A model generated the notes under the pieces. That model made no database searches, was not told the DNA's origin, and saw only the letters and a list, made by a program, of their open reading frames with translations. The translations under genes and the position numbers were made by a program. From Mucidula mucida (taxonomy: Eukaryota; Basidiomycota; Agaricomycetes; Agaricales; Physalacriaceae), in assembly GCA_015501055.1 (NCBI GenBank), contig JADNYV010000153.1, positions 25,333 through 89,332 of the forward strand: a stretch of 64,000 nt of DNA, read 5' to 3'. Shown here piece by piece: positions 43,624-55,465 of this stretch (position 1 is the first letter of the stretch; each line of letters opens with the position of its first letter).

Positions 43624-44904
43624 CTACCCCATGTATGCTTTGCCATTGTTATTCCACAGTTGAAACAGATGAGATATGTCTTCGTTGGCAGGACGTTGAA
43701 TCAGCGGTCGTGTATGTAGCCGATTCGGCGGTATTTCCCCCAATTCTGTCCACAGTCTTTCATGCGCATCATGAGAGGACGGTCGTCGAGAGGGATCATC
43801 TGAAGCCATTTCTCGCAGAATGTCGTCGATGGATGAATGTTGGCTCTGGGAGACACCGGGTATTTCAGAACGAGTTGGCTTCAAAAACGCTGCACGCACC
43901 GAAAAATGGCGCAAGGACCAACCAAACTGCCACATGTCACCTTTGAGAGAGTTATACATGATATCAGTCGCCTCTGGAGGTGTAGGCATGGTATATGGAC
44001 GGTCCTTGATCGGCGGGCTGAACACCATGTAGTCGGCTTCCTCGCAATCTGGCCCTAGTTCGAGCGCGCACTCGAGGTCAATCATATAAACGCGAGGACG
44101 CGTTACCGATGGTCTTCCGTGGATAAGAGATTCCGGAAGCCATTGTAGAAGGAAGTTATGAACGAATGCGTCCTAAAAGACGCAATGTTAGTGTTGTACA
44201 CGGACGTCTTTGCGTGGAATCTCACCCGATGCATGATGTGCAAGCCATGAAGGTAGGACAGACCCTTGAATGAAAATCAATGACAAGGAATAGCTGCTAT
44301 AATTGATTACCTACTTCAAGGGCTTGCAGAACCATATCAAGTACATCACCGTTGATGTCCCCTTCCATTCTAACGCATCCTGAATGGAGGGGCCGACCAT
44401 GGGAGAGACGGTGCATACAAGGTCGTCGTATACGATTTCGTTCCAGATGGGCAATATGTGATTTGTCGCTACAAGACTCTCGAGGCCAGTAGCCACTCGT
44501 CGCAGCATTCGCAGATGTTCTTTGCCGTCTTCGCCTTTACATATAACGCGTAGGACGACCGCGACGCCCTCACGATTAGTACCTGCCGTGAGGTGGCCAT
44601 TCTAATGGCCGTGTCTATGAGATTGCTGACCGACAGAGAACGAGCAACGTACCGTAAGCTTAATTTCTCTCAATTGTGCGCCGCTGTCTTCGGAGAAGAG
44701 CTGAGGACCAACGAAGAGAAAGCTGGTATTCGTTGGATATTCAGGATCGGGTTTTCGAAGGCTATCTGGGCCACTGGGTAACCATAGTCGGATACCATGG
44801 TGCTCGATGGCGGGGCGAAGCCAGCTCCAGAATGCTTTGCGTGTTTGGATCGAGGCAGGCGCTTGCCACTCTGATAAAGATGCCGGTGCCGCCTGCGCGA
44901 ACAA
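43624..44904 (-). pseudogene. FunK1-like protein kinase, tandem copy i, one frameshift
   Basis: Protein-kinase-fold family expanded in mushrooms. From the N-terminus: WSWLRPAIEHHGIRLWLP, an intron, REGVAVVLRVICKGEDGKEH, GLESLVATNHILPIWNEIVY and LVCTVSPMVGPSIQDAL. One base is off near 44375. Then MEGDINGDVLDMVLQALE, an intron, GLSYLHGLHIMHR, an intron splitting HR from D, DAFVHNFLLQWLPESLIHGR, and MIDLECALELGPDCEEADY (DLE in place of DFG). The C-lobe reads LKGDMWQFGWSLRHFSVR, ending at 43624. Further N-terminal exons probably reach about 45240. It is the most diverged of the three tandem copies. The frameshift would remove the catalytic loop. Confidence 0.65.
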
Positions 44905-45398
44905 ATTATTTTGGAGCAGTGGCGACGTTCAAGACCATACCATCTGCGTACCGGTTACCTGGACATAACGGTTGAAGATCCATATAAACAAACACGTTGC
45001 CGAAGCTAGAGTAGCTATTTGGACAAAACTAGATCGCGGAATTGAGGTCATGGAGGTCGTGCACGGTTCGCAGCCTTTAAGAGTAGATTCATCAGAGACA
45101 TACAAATCGCGCGAGCAGGTATCCGATACGAACGCACGACAGACCTGAACGACAGGGAAACCTAGAACCTTTTGGTGCGGTGATGGTGGTTGAGGACAAG
45201 GGAACGCCGTGGGAATTTGAGCCCGCGTTTATTGATCTAACATGAGTCGCGACTACATTCGTGTATATTTCGAGAAAACAGACTTTATTAAGGACAGCCA
45301 GTCGAGTACACAAGGTGTTTGATCAAAAAACAGCTAGTAGTACGGCAGGAGTGTGATTGTCGGAGCGACATGAAGCTGCTCCGGCGGGACGTTGTATA

Positions 45399-46943
45399 CT
45401 ACGTCTCGAAATTTTTCAAGAAATCCTCACAGGACATCCTTGCAACCGGATCCGGATTCACCATCTCTCGAATGACCGCGTCAATTTCTTGGATGTTTGA
45501 CTTGAGAGGTAATTAGAGTGGGAGGCAAAAAAGTAGATTCGAACACTTACCGACAATTGCTGAAGATAACATCCAAGCTGCCATACGTCTGCTTTGAAAG
45601 GACAGTACGGTTCCCCGTTTTGACCTTCGGGAGGCATGGGGACGACATAGTGCGGCGAATCTACAGGCGGTCCAACTACTTTGCACTGATCCTCTGGACA
45701 ATCGGCGGAGAACTGAATCGAGAACTCTAGATCAATAAGGTATACGCGAGGCTTAGTTGTTGACGGTTTCCCGCGACGTAAGCTCTGCGGTAACCATTGA
45801 ACTAGATAGTTCTGAATGAAGGCGTCCTAGGGCAAGTTAGTACCAAAGGGGGAGAGAGATGAAAAATGCATACCCTATGTGCTACTCGATGGCTATGCAG
45901 GAAGGCAATCGCCTGAGATAACCAGTAAGCTTAGTACGCCAAGAAGATGCCAGAAAGAATCACCTCGATACACTGGAGCATCATGTCCAAAATATCACCG
46001 ACTGAGTTGCCCCTCCCAATTGCACGGTTATCTTCCATCTCCGTGTCGAAGACGGCCTGGAAGGACGCGTGGATAAGAGGAGAAACGATGAACACCATAT
46101 CCTGATAAATGATCTCGCCCCACAACGGCAACATGTGGTTGGTAGCTACCGAGCTTTCGCCACCCGTCCCAAATAGTCGCGTCAGTCTGAGGCGTTCCCT
46201 GCCCTCTTCTCCTTTCACAGCAGCGTGAACGACTACCGCGACACCGTCACGGTTATTCCCGACGCGGTGATGAAGAGACTATAAACAGTTAGTTGATAAT
46301 CATATTGAAAAGGCAAACTTGCAGAAAAGGTCTTATATTTCAATTCTCTTCCACCACCGGATCCCACATTGTATTTGAGATGAGGTGCGACGTATATAAA
46401 CCCGCTACTGAGTGGAAAACCGGTTCCAGGACGCGTCAAACGGACCCAATAGCCCCGTTTCCAGAGTTCGATGCCATGCGCCTGAAAAAGGGAATGCAGG
46501 CCCACCCAAATATCGTTTTCGGGGACCGACACTCCCCAGTCTGAGAGGGACTCTGGAAGGTTCTACATTGGTTGCTGTCAAGGCCCAATTCCAGGTTGAT
46601 ACCAAATGACGTACATATGCGAGGCCGTCAGTACCAATAAGTTTGCGGTACCAGTTAATGATGACCTCTGTTAAAGGAGCGTAGCCAGTGGCTAAGCGTC
46701 GAGTGTAGGTTGCGCGAGGGTGTTCACTGCACTGTGAAGAACAAAAGAGGTCAAGATGCCGCTCCTCTTGAGGGCTTGGTTCCATCGACTGCTCTTGATA
46801 GATTTCTCTGGTGCACAAGCAGAACAATGCTGAACGACAGAGGAAGCTACAGCCTTTGGATGTGTGTGATTTGCATGTGATGGTGGTTTATGACCAAGGG
46901 CAAACCGTGAGAACTTGAGCCGCGAAACTTCAATCGTCGACAA
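45399..46943 (-). CDS. FunK1-like protein kinase, tandem copy ii
   Basis: A probable N-terminal exon starts at 46943 (MSTIEVSRLKFSRFALGHKP); its join to TGYAPLTEVIINWYRKLIG is unsettled. A GT-AG intron leads to NLPESLSDWGVSVPENDIW, HSLFQAHGIELWKRGYWV and VGSGGGRELKYKTFS. A GC-AG intron (gcaagt donor) leads to HRVGNNRDGVAVVVHAAVKG, LPLWGEIIYQDMVFIVSPL and SVGDILDMMLQCIE. An intron is followed by AIAFLHSHRVAHR, another by DAFIQNYLVQWLPQSLRR, then VYLIDLEFSIQFSADCPED and FKADVWQLGCYLQQLS. The last exon encodes EIDAVIREMVNPDPVARMSC, with the stop at 45399-45401. The catalytic HRD is present; DLE replaces DFG, so the kinase may be atypical or inactive. Intact in all exons I could join. Confidence 0.75.
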
Positions 46944-47021
46944 GTGTGTACTTGGCAGATCACAGTTTTCGCTCAGGAGAGCGAGTCAAGTATATGTTCT
47001 TTATATAAGGCAAAGCTAGTC

Positions 47022-48491
47022 CTACGGCAGAAGTGTGATTGTCGGAGCGACATGAAGTTGCTCTGGCGGGACATTGTATACTACGTCTCGAAATTTATTC
47101 AAGAGATCTTCACAGGACATCCTTGCAACCGGATCTGGATTCACCATCTCTCGAATGACCGCGTCAATCTCCTCGACGTTTGACTTAAAGGTGGTAAGTC
47201 AAGAGGAAGGCAACAAAGTAGATTCAAACACTTACCGACAATTGCTGGAGATAGAACCCCAGCTGCCATACATCTGCCTCAAAGGACAATAAGGTTTTCC
47301 ATCTCGGCCTTCAGGAGGCATGGGGACGCCATAATGCGGCGAGTCCAGAGGCGGTCCAACCACTTTGCGTTGTTCCTCAGGACAATCGGTGGAGAACTGA
47401 ATCGAGAACTCGAGGTCAATAAGATATACACGAGGCTTCGTCGTTGACGGTTTTCCGCGACGTAGGCTTTGCGGTAACCATTGAACTAGATAGTTTTGGA
47501 TGAAAGCGTCCTAGGACATATAAGCTTCACATCGGGAGAGACAGAAGATACATACCCTGTGCGCTACCCGGCGGCTATGCAAGAAGGCGATCGCCTTGAA
47601 ATACTCAATAAGCTACACCTAAGAAGATCGGGAAGAGAATCACCTCTACGCACTGGAGCATCATGTCCAGAATGTCCCCGAGTGAGTTTCCCCGACCAAA
47701 TGCACGATCGTCATCCGTCTCCGCTTGAAAGACGTGCTGGAAGGACGCGTGAACAAGAGGATAAACGAGGAAGACCATATCCTGATAAATGACCTCTCCC
47801 CACAACGGCAACATGTGGTTCGTAGACACAAAGCTTTCGCCGCCTGTCCCGAGTAGCCTGGTTAGTGTAAGGCGTTCCCTACCCTCTTCTCCTTTGGCAG
47901 CAGCATGGACTACTACCGCAGCACCATCACGATTACTCCCCACACGGTGATAGACAGACTGTAAACAAACAGGTAGTCGAAATCATCGAGTCGAAATGGC
48001 AAACTCGCTGACCGAAAAGGTCTTATATTTCAACTCTCTTCCACCACCAGAACCCACGTTGTATTTGAGGTGAGGTGCGACATATATAAACCCGCTACTG
48101 AGTGGATAACCGGTTCCAGGACGCGTCAAACGGACCCAATAGCCCCGTTTCCAGAGTTCGATGCCATGCGCTTGAAACAGGGAATGCAAATCCTCCCAAG
48201 TATCATTTTCGGGGACTGACACTCCCCAATCTGACAAGGACTTTGGAAGGTTCTACATTGGTTGCTGTCAAATCCCCCACTCCAGGTTAACACCGAACGT
48301 GCACGTACGAGGCTTTTAGTACTGATAAGACTGTGGTAACAGTCAATGATGGAAGCTGTTAGATGACCGTAAACAGGCATTACGCGTGGACTGTAGGTTG
48401 GGCGTGGGTGTAAAGAACAAAGAAAATGCCGAGGTACCGAAATTGAAATAACGACCGATTCAACTCCGCTCCCACATATAAGTCCCCACAC
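47022..48491 (-). pseudogene. FunK1-like protein kinase, tandem copy iii, one frameshift
   Basis: A close relative of copy ii in DNA and intron positions. MWGLICGSGVESVVISISVP at 48491 is a possible start. Then LSDWGVSVPENDTWEDLHSL and the same VGSGGGRELKYKTFS. The next intron has a GT donor here (gtcagc), where copy ii has GC. After it come HRVGSNRDGAAVVVHAAAKG, SLGDILDMMLQCVE, AIAFLHSRRVAHR and DAFIQNYLVQWLPQSLRR. One T is missing near 47284, before the EADVWQLG block, so the C-lobe is out of frame. The last exon also has one extra base and would give a longer tail ending at 47022. Confidence 0.7.
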
Positions 48492-49220
48492 ATGAATTCG
48501 GCGCTTAACAGCTGTAGAACCCCACCATCATGTCTAACTACGGATTAAATGTGCGTGCTAATCATTATTTATGATGCGACCAGAGGCATGACCTGTCCAC
48601 CAGTACACGGTCGACCCCCAACGAGCAGGTGAAATCCGTTGTCTATTGACAACGGCAAACACTGAAGGATAGCGAAGGGATATAGATGGCCTGAAGGCCG
48701 AGAGAGAGAGATAGAGGAAAAGGCAGAGAGAGGCTCACACAAGAATAACCAAGGACACACTTTGTATCAAGGACGCGAATATACAAAATGTAGAGAGACA
48801 ATGATGTGGTGAGAAGAGAGAGCAGTGTTCACATTCACCCGCTTTTCAAGTGATTCATAATTTGAGGCACCGAAGTGCAAAGAAATGACCATTGATAAAG
48901 GCTACAAGAGAAATCCATGACCAAACGCGGCGCGTTGAGCTGATTTGAGGATTGTCGTGGCGAGAGGGAGGATCCTCGGGCCGATGACGCATCAGGCAGC
49001 TGGTAGTCTCCGATCACGTGCATGTTGGACTTGCCTTCTACCCCACCATCGCGATCACAAACACTACGAGCAGCTTTCACATTCTTACCCGACAGTACCA
49101 CCTATTTGACATGCCTTGGTGCTCTACCACTCCCATAACAATTGAAGATTCCTGGACGAGTACAATCCGTCGTCGCGTGTCTTCAAGAGGAGTCAAAACA
49201 ATGGCTCAAGGACGCAAGTT
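48492..49220. other. intergenic with a short gene-start remnant
   Basis: On the plus strand a TATA-like 'catataag' (48475) precedes ATG at 48530 (MSNYGLN). A GT donor and an acceptor at 48602 allow YTVDPQRAGEIRCLLTT and a quick stop. It looks like a remnant of a gene start; nothing else recognised. Confidence 0.3.
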
Positions 49221-49224
49221 GTAG

Positions 49225-49480
49225 ACAAACCGAGGACGATTGGACCGATTCGAGAACGGGCGTGGACGAAATGATACAAGCACGAAACGATTCGAGGACG
49301 AGCAAGAACAAAATGCTGAGGACGGGCGCGACCGATGCTTCGAGGACGAGCGCGACCGAATGCTTCGAGGACGAGTGCGAACGAGATGATTCAAGGACGG
49401 GCGAGTACAGCACTGGCGACTGAGGATGCATTGATTCGCGGACAGACGAGGACGAGTATATGCAACGCCGACTCGATTGG
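49225..49480. repeat. imperfect minisatellite, unit about 28-30 bp
   Basis: About eight imperfect units around 'ttcgaggacgagcgcgac', with variants 'ttcaaggacggg' and 'ctgaggacgggc'. It is open in frames on both strands (plus SRTSATE-like, minus VLEASVAPVL-like), as expected for a short-unit repeat, so the frames are not good evidence of a gene. Confidence 0.7.
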
Positions 49481-50240
49481 CGCTCACGCGAAGACGATTG
49501 GCCCATTATTACCTGAAAGGACCATACTCTGACTCGGACACGATTGAATGCCTTCTTGTAAGTAGGTTCGCTTGTGCACACAGCAGCGAAGGTGGTGGAT
49601 GAAACAGTGGGCCAATACAGCCGCTTTCCAGCCTGGTGTGTCTCTTAGTTCCTTCTATCTTACTATCTCATATTACAACAGATTTCCAGCAAGCTGTCGG
49701 ACGTGCAAGATAGGATACATCTCGCTTTGTAGCTTTTACATCTCATGCATTTCAATGGATATTGGTTTCCCCCATTTCTACGTGTCGATTTTCTGAACTG
49801 GTAAATCGGTTGATATCATCCGAGAAGGTGGTGGTTCTGGTATTCACAGTCACCCGTAAACCGACTGGAAATCACTCGGGAAACAAGTGGAAGCGGGCTA
49901 GCTAGTGAATTATTCCCCTTGTCTACGACCGGTTTAAATACACAATTTTCACCAGCATTCAACCCGGATAGGTGCCGGGTGTTATCACCGGTGAACCAGG
50001 TTACTCTCACTTGCTTGCCAACATGTTTCCTAGTGAAATTCACCCCGTAGAACACGTTGAATTCAACTTGGTCCACGGCTCACAGTGTCGGCGCAGGAAA
50101 TTTACGCGATAAGTATTAGATCAAATCAGGGTGGCTCTGACAGCCACAGCCGGTCCGCGTATGACCGGTATGGTGTCACGCTTGTTGGTTTCTTTCGTTC
50201 TTGCTTTCGCGTCTTCTTTGCTGGCAGTTCGCTGGCATAC
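49481..50240. other. intergenic, nothing recognised
   Basis: A minus frame at 49816-50076 (VNFTRKHVGKQVRVTWFTGD) is open, but I do not recognise it. Several CACCGGTG-like palindromes occur around 49,990. Confidence 0.3.
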
Positions 50241-52231
50241 ATGTCGGACTCATCACCGTCGTGCTCGAGTACATCCTCGTCTTCCTCTCGCGAAGGCCAA
50301 GCGCGTCGACAGGCTCTTTTTGATTTCAGTGCTCCACCTCTCGAGCGCAAGAGATCCCAGCGTGTTCCCATCCCAGCGGCTCCTTTCCATTTTCTAGACT
50401 CACATATTTCCGAAAGCCTCTCACTTAGCCACGTCAAGATACTTCCCTCCCTACCTGTGGACGTATTCGCTTGTCTGGACTCGTTTTCTGAAGAGCTTGA
50501 GGCCTTGGACTCCACACAATTTACGATTCATAGTTTCAATCCGAACGACTTGGCGGACAGCGCCAATGCTCTCTCTATTGCACATATTCGCAAGGGAGTA
50601 ATTAGGTTTGCATCAACACAGATCACTGACAGCCTGGTCCTGCATCCAAGTCAACCTGACCTGGATTGTAGCTTACTCCAGTGGATTGGCGCTCGTTCAG
50701 AGCTCAGACACACTCTCGTTAACGAGGAATATGCGTCGCAAAACCTGTGTTATTGGTGAAGCCGCTTGCTCACTACGCCGAGTTGAATGGAAAAAATCGA
50801 GAGCTACTCGGGCGTATGCAAAAACATACCGAGCAGCTTATATCGACAATGGTCTTTTGTACCGATGCTCTTCCGGTAATGGAAGACATGTCCAGACTCG
50901 AGGGCATGGATCATTTCCCATGGCGCCTGGACTCTCGTTGTCCTACCGCTTCTCGTCCGCGGTCCCCGCCACCAGATGCCTCAGATGTGCCGTGGGTGTT
51001 GCCTCCAGTAGAAGGCCCTCGTCGGAGTCGCAGAGTTCGTCTTCGTGACGCACATGAGCCATCGGCGCGGTCGTTCGAGATTGGCACAGTGGAACGTGAT
51101 GCCAATGGAGAGGCGGGATACTCGCCTAGATGCGAAGATTACGTGCAAAAGGTTGGAGATCTCTTTGGCTGTACTATGCGTGTCCTCAAACTTGCATAGG
51201 CTTGGGTTCATGCAGTGAAGACCGACACGACTGTGATCGTGTTCGACTGTGGAAACTTCATCCGCATCGGCATTCGTCACCGCGAACGACAGACTTTGTT
51301 TCTCTCCAACCTCATTGACATACGGACGTGCAAGGATCCTGCTTACGGTGGCCTATGGACCTCGCTTCAAGTGGCCGCTGCGTTAGACGCCTTACAGAGG
51401 CTGCCGCTTTTGGAGAATGCCGCATTGAGTAAACGAAAAGCGACCTTCGACGAGCGCCACCGTCAAATCAAACGGCGAAAACATGACGACGCCACGTTAA
51501 GAGACCAAGAGTCACGTTCCTTTAATCAGGTATGTATATAGTTCGTCATAAGTATATTCAGTTCAAATGCCTGCTAGACTATGTCAGCCTATATGGCCAA
51601 ATTCCCGGCGCTTGCGGTTTGACCAAAAGCAAAGGAAAGAGCAGTGCAATGGATGTGCCCGACTCGGACGGCTTCCTTCATCAACCATTTATTCTCAAGC
51701 TAGCACTCACAGGGGCAAACGCCCGACGGCTCGACCATGAACTCCAAGTTTACCGTCATCTAGAACAGGCCGGCGTTTCTGGGATACCGTCGCTGCTTGG
51801 GTATCGTCGGGGTAGTATGGACGGTGATCCTTGCGTTCTCATGATATCCGATGCTGGACAGCCTCTAGGGAATCGATTGGATAGCGAGCAGAAGGTCGAA
51901 CTTTCCACTGAAGCACGGTACGCTTCCATTTCCTTTTCGTTGCGGATTGACCCAAACTATCTTGCGCAGCATCGAGCTGAAGTCAGTCTTGACGTCGATT
52001 CACGAAGCCGGAGTTCTACATCGCGATGTTCGCTCCTGGAACATAATGGAGGACGAATTTGGACGCGTGCGCTTCACAGACTTTGACAGAAGCAGCCTTG
52101 AAGGAACGCCCGAAGACTACCGCGCCGAGCAGGAACGGTTGGATCGCTTTGTGGAGGGAGAGTTTATTGATAAAGACGATGTTATTGGCGAAGACCCTCT
52201 TAGACGAAGGCGGAAGGCGAAGGCAAAATGA
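50241..52231 (+). CDS. protein-kinase-fold protein with disordered N-terminus
   Basis: The start is at 50241 (MSDSSPSCSSTSSSSSREGQ). A Ser-rich leader is followed by LERKRSQRVPIPAAPFHF and SFSEELEALDSTQFTIH. One base is off near 50745, moving to PVLLVKPLAHYAELNGKN and ELLGRMQKHTEQLIS. A Pro/Arg-rich linker follows. A 47-bp intron (51150-51196) removes a TAG and joins EDYVQK to AWVHAVKTDTTVIVFDCG. Then come a basic segment (RHRQIKRRKHDDATLRDQES), an intron, FILKLALTGANARRLDHELQ (the Lys-containing strand), PSLLGYRRGSMDGDPCVLMI, an intron, SIHEAGVLHRDVRSWNIM (HRD, Asn) and RVRFTDFDRSSLEG (DFD for DFG). The end is KAKAK at 52231. The catalytic residues are mostly present, so an active kinase is plausible. 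Confidence 0.7.
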
Positions 52232-52607
52232 CCCAAACAGCAATTTCATTCAAGTCGCAAACGTCTGCATTGAGTAGAGTGTAATAGCCCTTTTCCCTCT
52301 ACGTCACGCGAACGACAAATGTCGATGCATCCTAATGCTCCAAGCGGCTTCTGTTTATAGCTATCGTACTATCATCAACATGAGATGTGGCGGCGGCTTA
52401 TTCAAGCTCAGCAGTATGGTTTTCGATTTCATAGCCGTTTGGTCCAAATAGTAGAGGCGCTTCGCCACAGTAAGCCTTTTTCTTTGAACTTAAGCCCGTT
52501 GTCAAAGCCAGTGTGTCTAAGGCTGGATTCAATGAGGCGATCTGAGGCGATCGATAAATTAAATCCATACTGTTATGAACCTCCTTTTATGTTATCCACG
52601 AACAAGG
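52232..52607. other. intergenic before the right arm
   Basis: No gene recognised. The inverted duplication begins at 52608. Confidence 0.35.
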
Positions 52608-53570
52608 GAGCGATGTCACTCACTGGTCAATACAGTTTCACGTCGTGAATGGTCTCCTCAGCGCGTCGCTTTAGCCGTTGTCCTCGGTGTGATATGGGCA
52701 TTGGCAACTGTGTATTTTGGAATGATGTGGGATGCCTAGATTTCTGCCTATGTCGCTCATGGACAATCGCGCGATTCTGTACTGGGTACTCTACAAACGA
52801 AATTGGCTGGTGGTCTGCCATCCGTTGCTTGGCGTGATTGGAGGACTGAGTGAGTGGGTTCCAATATAGTCGAGTGACCCGTTAACGCAGCTGGTTAGTA
52901 AGCCATATCTTCAGGGATGCTCACCACGTAATCCTCTGACCCATTGATGGCTGCTTCGATGAGTCAGGTAAACTGGACCATCGTTTACTATGCTGTCACG
53001 ACATCCGCCAATATCCTAACGACTTTGCTCATAATCATTTGGATTCTCTCGGTCGGTGGACTCAAGAGCGTGCGCACATATCGTGGTATTCTTGAAATCC
53101 TGATCGAATCTGCGTTCCTATATTCGGCTACGTATGTGCTCTTCCTGGGGCTGTACGCAAGGGATACCGCCTTGTCATACTGGAGCGTGTCAAACTGGTA
53201 TGTAGTCGGTCTACTTAACGCTGTTACGGTGAGCTCTCATTCAATTTACACGAAGTCGAGAACGTGCTTAGACGATGACGCTTAGGCGGCTGCTCCTACC
53301 TTGATCATCGAACGAGTCTTCTCTGGCGGAACGCACCCCAGCGATTCTTGGACGTGCTCTTCGCGTTCACATATGCACCATGCCAGCAGCATTAATCTCG
53401 CCACGATCCATCCCGCGCATATATTAACGACAGTCAACGTCGCTCATATTGATGCGAGCCGAGTCCAAGATATTACACTTCTCCAGCCGGGCAGGAAAAG
53501 ATTTGGATCTGAGGTTGTCGTTGAGCAGCGAGGCGGAAGCAAGACCCACAGCCTCGAGGTTTTAACATAG
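52608..53570 (+). pseudogene. second multi-pass membrane protein, right copy, truncated
   Basis: Partner of 34663-35882. It lacks exon 1, because the arm starts in intron 1. It keeps NEWS-like exon 2 (WSPQRVALAVVLGVIWALAT), has a stop in MMWDA*ISAYVAHGQSR, and has lost the middle block (DWSKGELAFGV in the left copy). It retains LYKRNWLVVCHPLLGVIGG, which the left copy lost. Downstream helices are clean: VNWTIVYYAVTTSANILTTL, IWILSVGGLKSVRTYRG and ESAFLYSATYVLFLGLY. The last exon TLIIERVFSGGTHPSDSW ends at 53570. Not able to make a full protein. Confidence 0.65.
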
Positions 53571-55465
53571 TAGAAACACTATAATATACTTACTTCATTG
53601 CTGCTGTCAAAGAACATGCTCGTCTGGCCACTTTTAGATGCGTCTGTGCTGGGGTTAGGGTTAATGCCCTTTCTTTCGCCCACCATCATCACATTCATTT
53701 TCTCTCTTTGCAAGCCCATTTAGCGCCGCTCACCCTCACATTGATTTTCTTGACTCGCATTGAAAAATGAATCATGAAAACCTACATATGAATTATAGAA
53801 ACGTCGCCAAATAATGACCACAGTATCCTTGTCGGTATTTAATCCTTTATCTCGTCTGCTGAGCCACCTAATCTTTTACCGACTATCAGCCTTCAGGAGC
53901 CGCTTTGCGCCGTCGTTACTGCTTCATGACCCTCAAATGTCCAGTATTCTCCCATCGACATCGAGATCCTTTTTACACGAGATAGCTTTGGATATACCGT
54001 TCCCTATGCCAATCCAATTTCGCGCTAACGCGTATACTTCCGAGCAATGGGCCCACTGCACTGAACAACAGCGCCATGCGAGATGACCGAAATTTTGGAT
54101 GGTGCGTATGAAAGTCGGCCGCTTGGCTAAGTCTTACCGAAATGTATGTGCCCTTCTTCGTACACTAGCTTTACTGAGAGTGTCTGTCGCAGCCTTTCTA
54201 TACAGCGAACCGCAGGTGCCTTCCTTGCACGAATATGCGCGTTTCTCATACCAGAAACCACAAGCTTTCTTGACCACTCGCGACTGGGCACGTAATCTCG
54301 ATACGCGATGCGTTCTTGAGACGTCATTGGTGCGCACTAGATGAATGCGAGAGCGGGAGAGGAAGGGCGACATGAATGAAGTTTTCGCTAGAGAGATCAA
54401 CGCGGATTGCTGCCTTTTGAGGTACGTTTACTGTCATATTTGATTGTTGTATAAATCATGAGTTCAACGACTAGACTCCGGACCACCCTAGCCTAATACC
54501 GCCGAGAGCAAGCAGATCGCGGCGATAGATGATTGGATTGTATATGTGGTATCACTCGACAATGCTCGAGCTGGAGTCTCCAAATGGGTTTGGCGCGCCG
54601 CCTCCATTGGAATCATTATCATTCCCAGGATGATCACGAAAAGCCACGAGGAACCCATGTCCAATAGCCGACTGTGCTCAGCACGACGTAGTCGACAAGC
54701 GGTGCCTTTCACTAGGGAGAGCTCTGCGAGCTTGGGCAGATAGGGCTACCCGTCGGACCTTGCGAGCGGAGCTTCATGTCTTCGTATCGTTGTTTTCGCT
54801 GTCCCTCAATCTGTACATCGACTTAGGTGCTTGTCGTCCACCTTGTCCGTTCTTTAATCTGATTAGCATCCAGGCCGCTCTACCTCTCACCTCACGCCCG
54901 TCCCACGAGAAGTTTGAGCCCCTTCTCGACATCTGAATAATCGGATCCCTCATGATCGGGGAATTTCCTCATCGCCGCGAGTCTGCTATGCCGCTGTCCA
55001 TAGTGATTTCCTCATCCCTCTCGAAGGCTACCCATCTCCGTTCTATGTTTCAGAGGCCATCTCCTTACAATCGGTGTCGCATCTCTTGCCAAGATCGTGC
55101 TTGTATCTACCGGATTCACTGTTCCTTGGCGTTCAGAGTTTATTTGACAGATCGTCGGTAGATTTGAGTAGGTACGTTCCTATCGCACTCATTGGTTCCT
55201 GCGTTAATGGCTGCAGGTTTAGTTCCTTGCCACCGCACCGTTGATGAGGGGAGAGAGGTGCATTTCGAATAGGACTGTTGGACGATCGTCGAGATTATAT
55301 CTTAAATGCTCGTCTTCCCGCCATCTGTGAAAGGTGATGGTTTCAAATATAGAACTGCGTCTGACTCTTTGCATGCGCTATATCGTGTCCCGGCACTCTA
55401 CCTACTCCGACGATGAATATAAAGGAGGAGCAGTGATGGCTGACTCCTCATCATATTTCTGCTAC

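Noticed and set aside
48530..48690. Short plus-strand gene beginning MSNYGLN
   Set aside because: Only about 29 codons even with a splice; kept as a possible gene-start remnant, not a gene.
49225..49480. CRISPR-like array
   Set aside because: The units are contiguous and imperfect, without conserved repeats separated by unique spacers, and the genome is eukaryotic.
53651..53664. Telomere-like GGGGTTAGGGTTA
   Set aside because: Less than two repeat units and inside a duplicated arm; too short to call an interstitial telomere.
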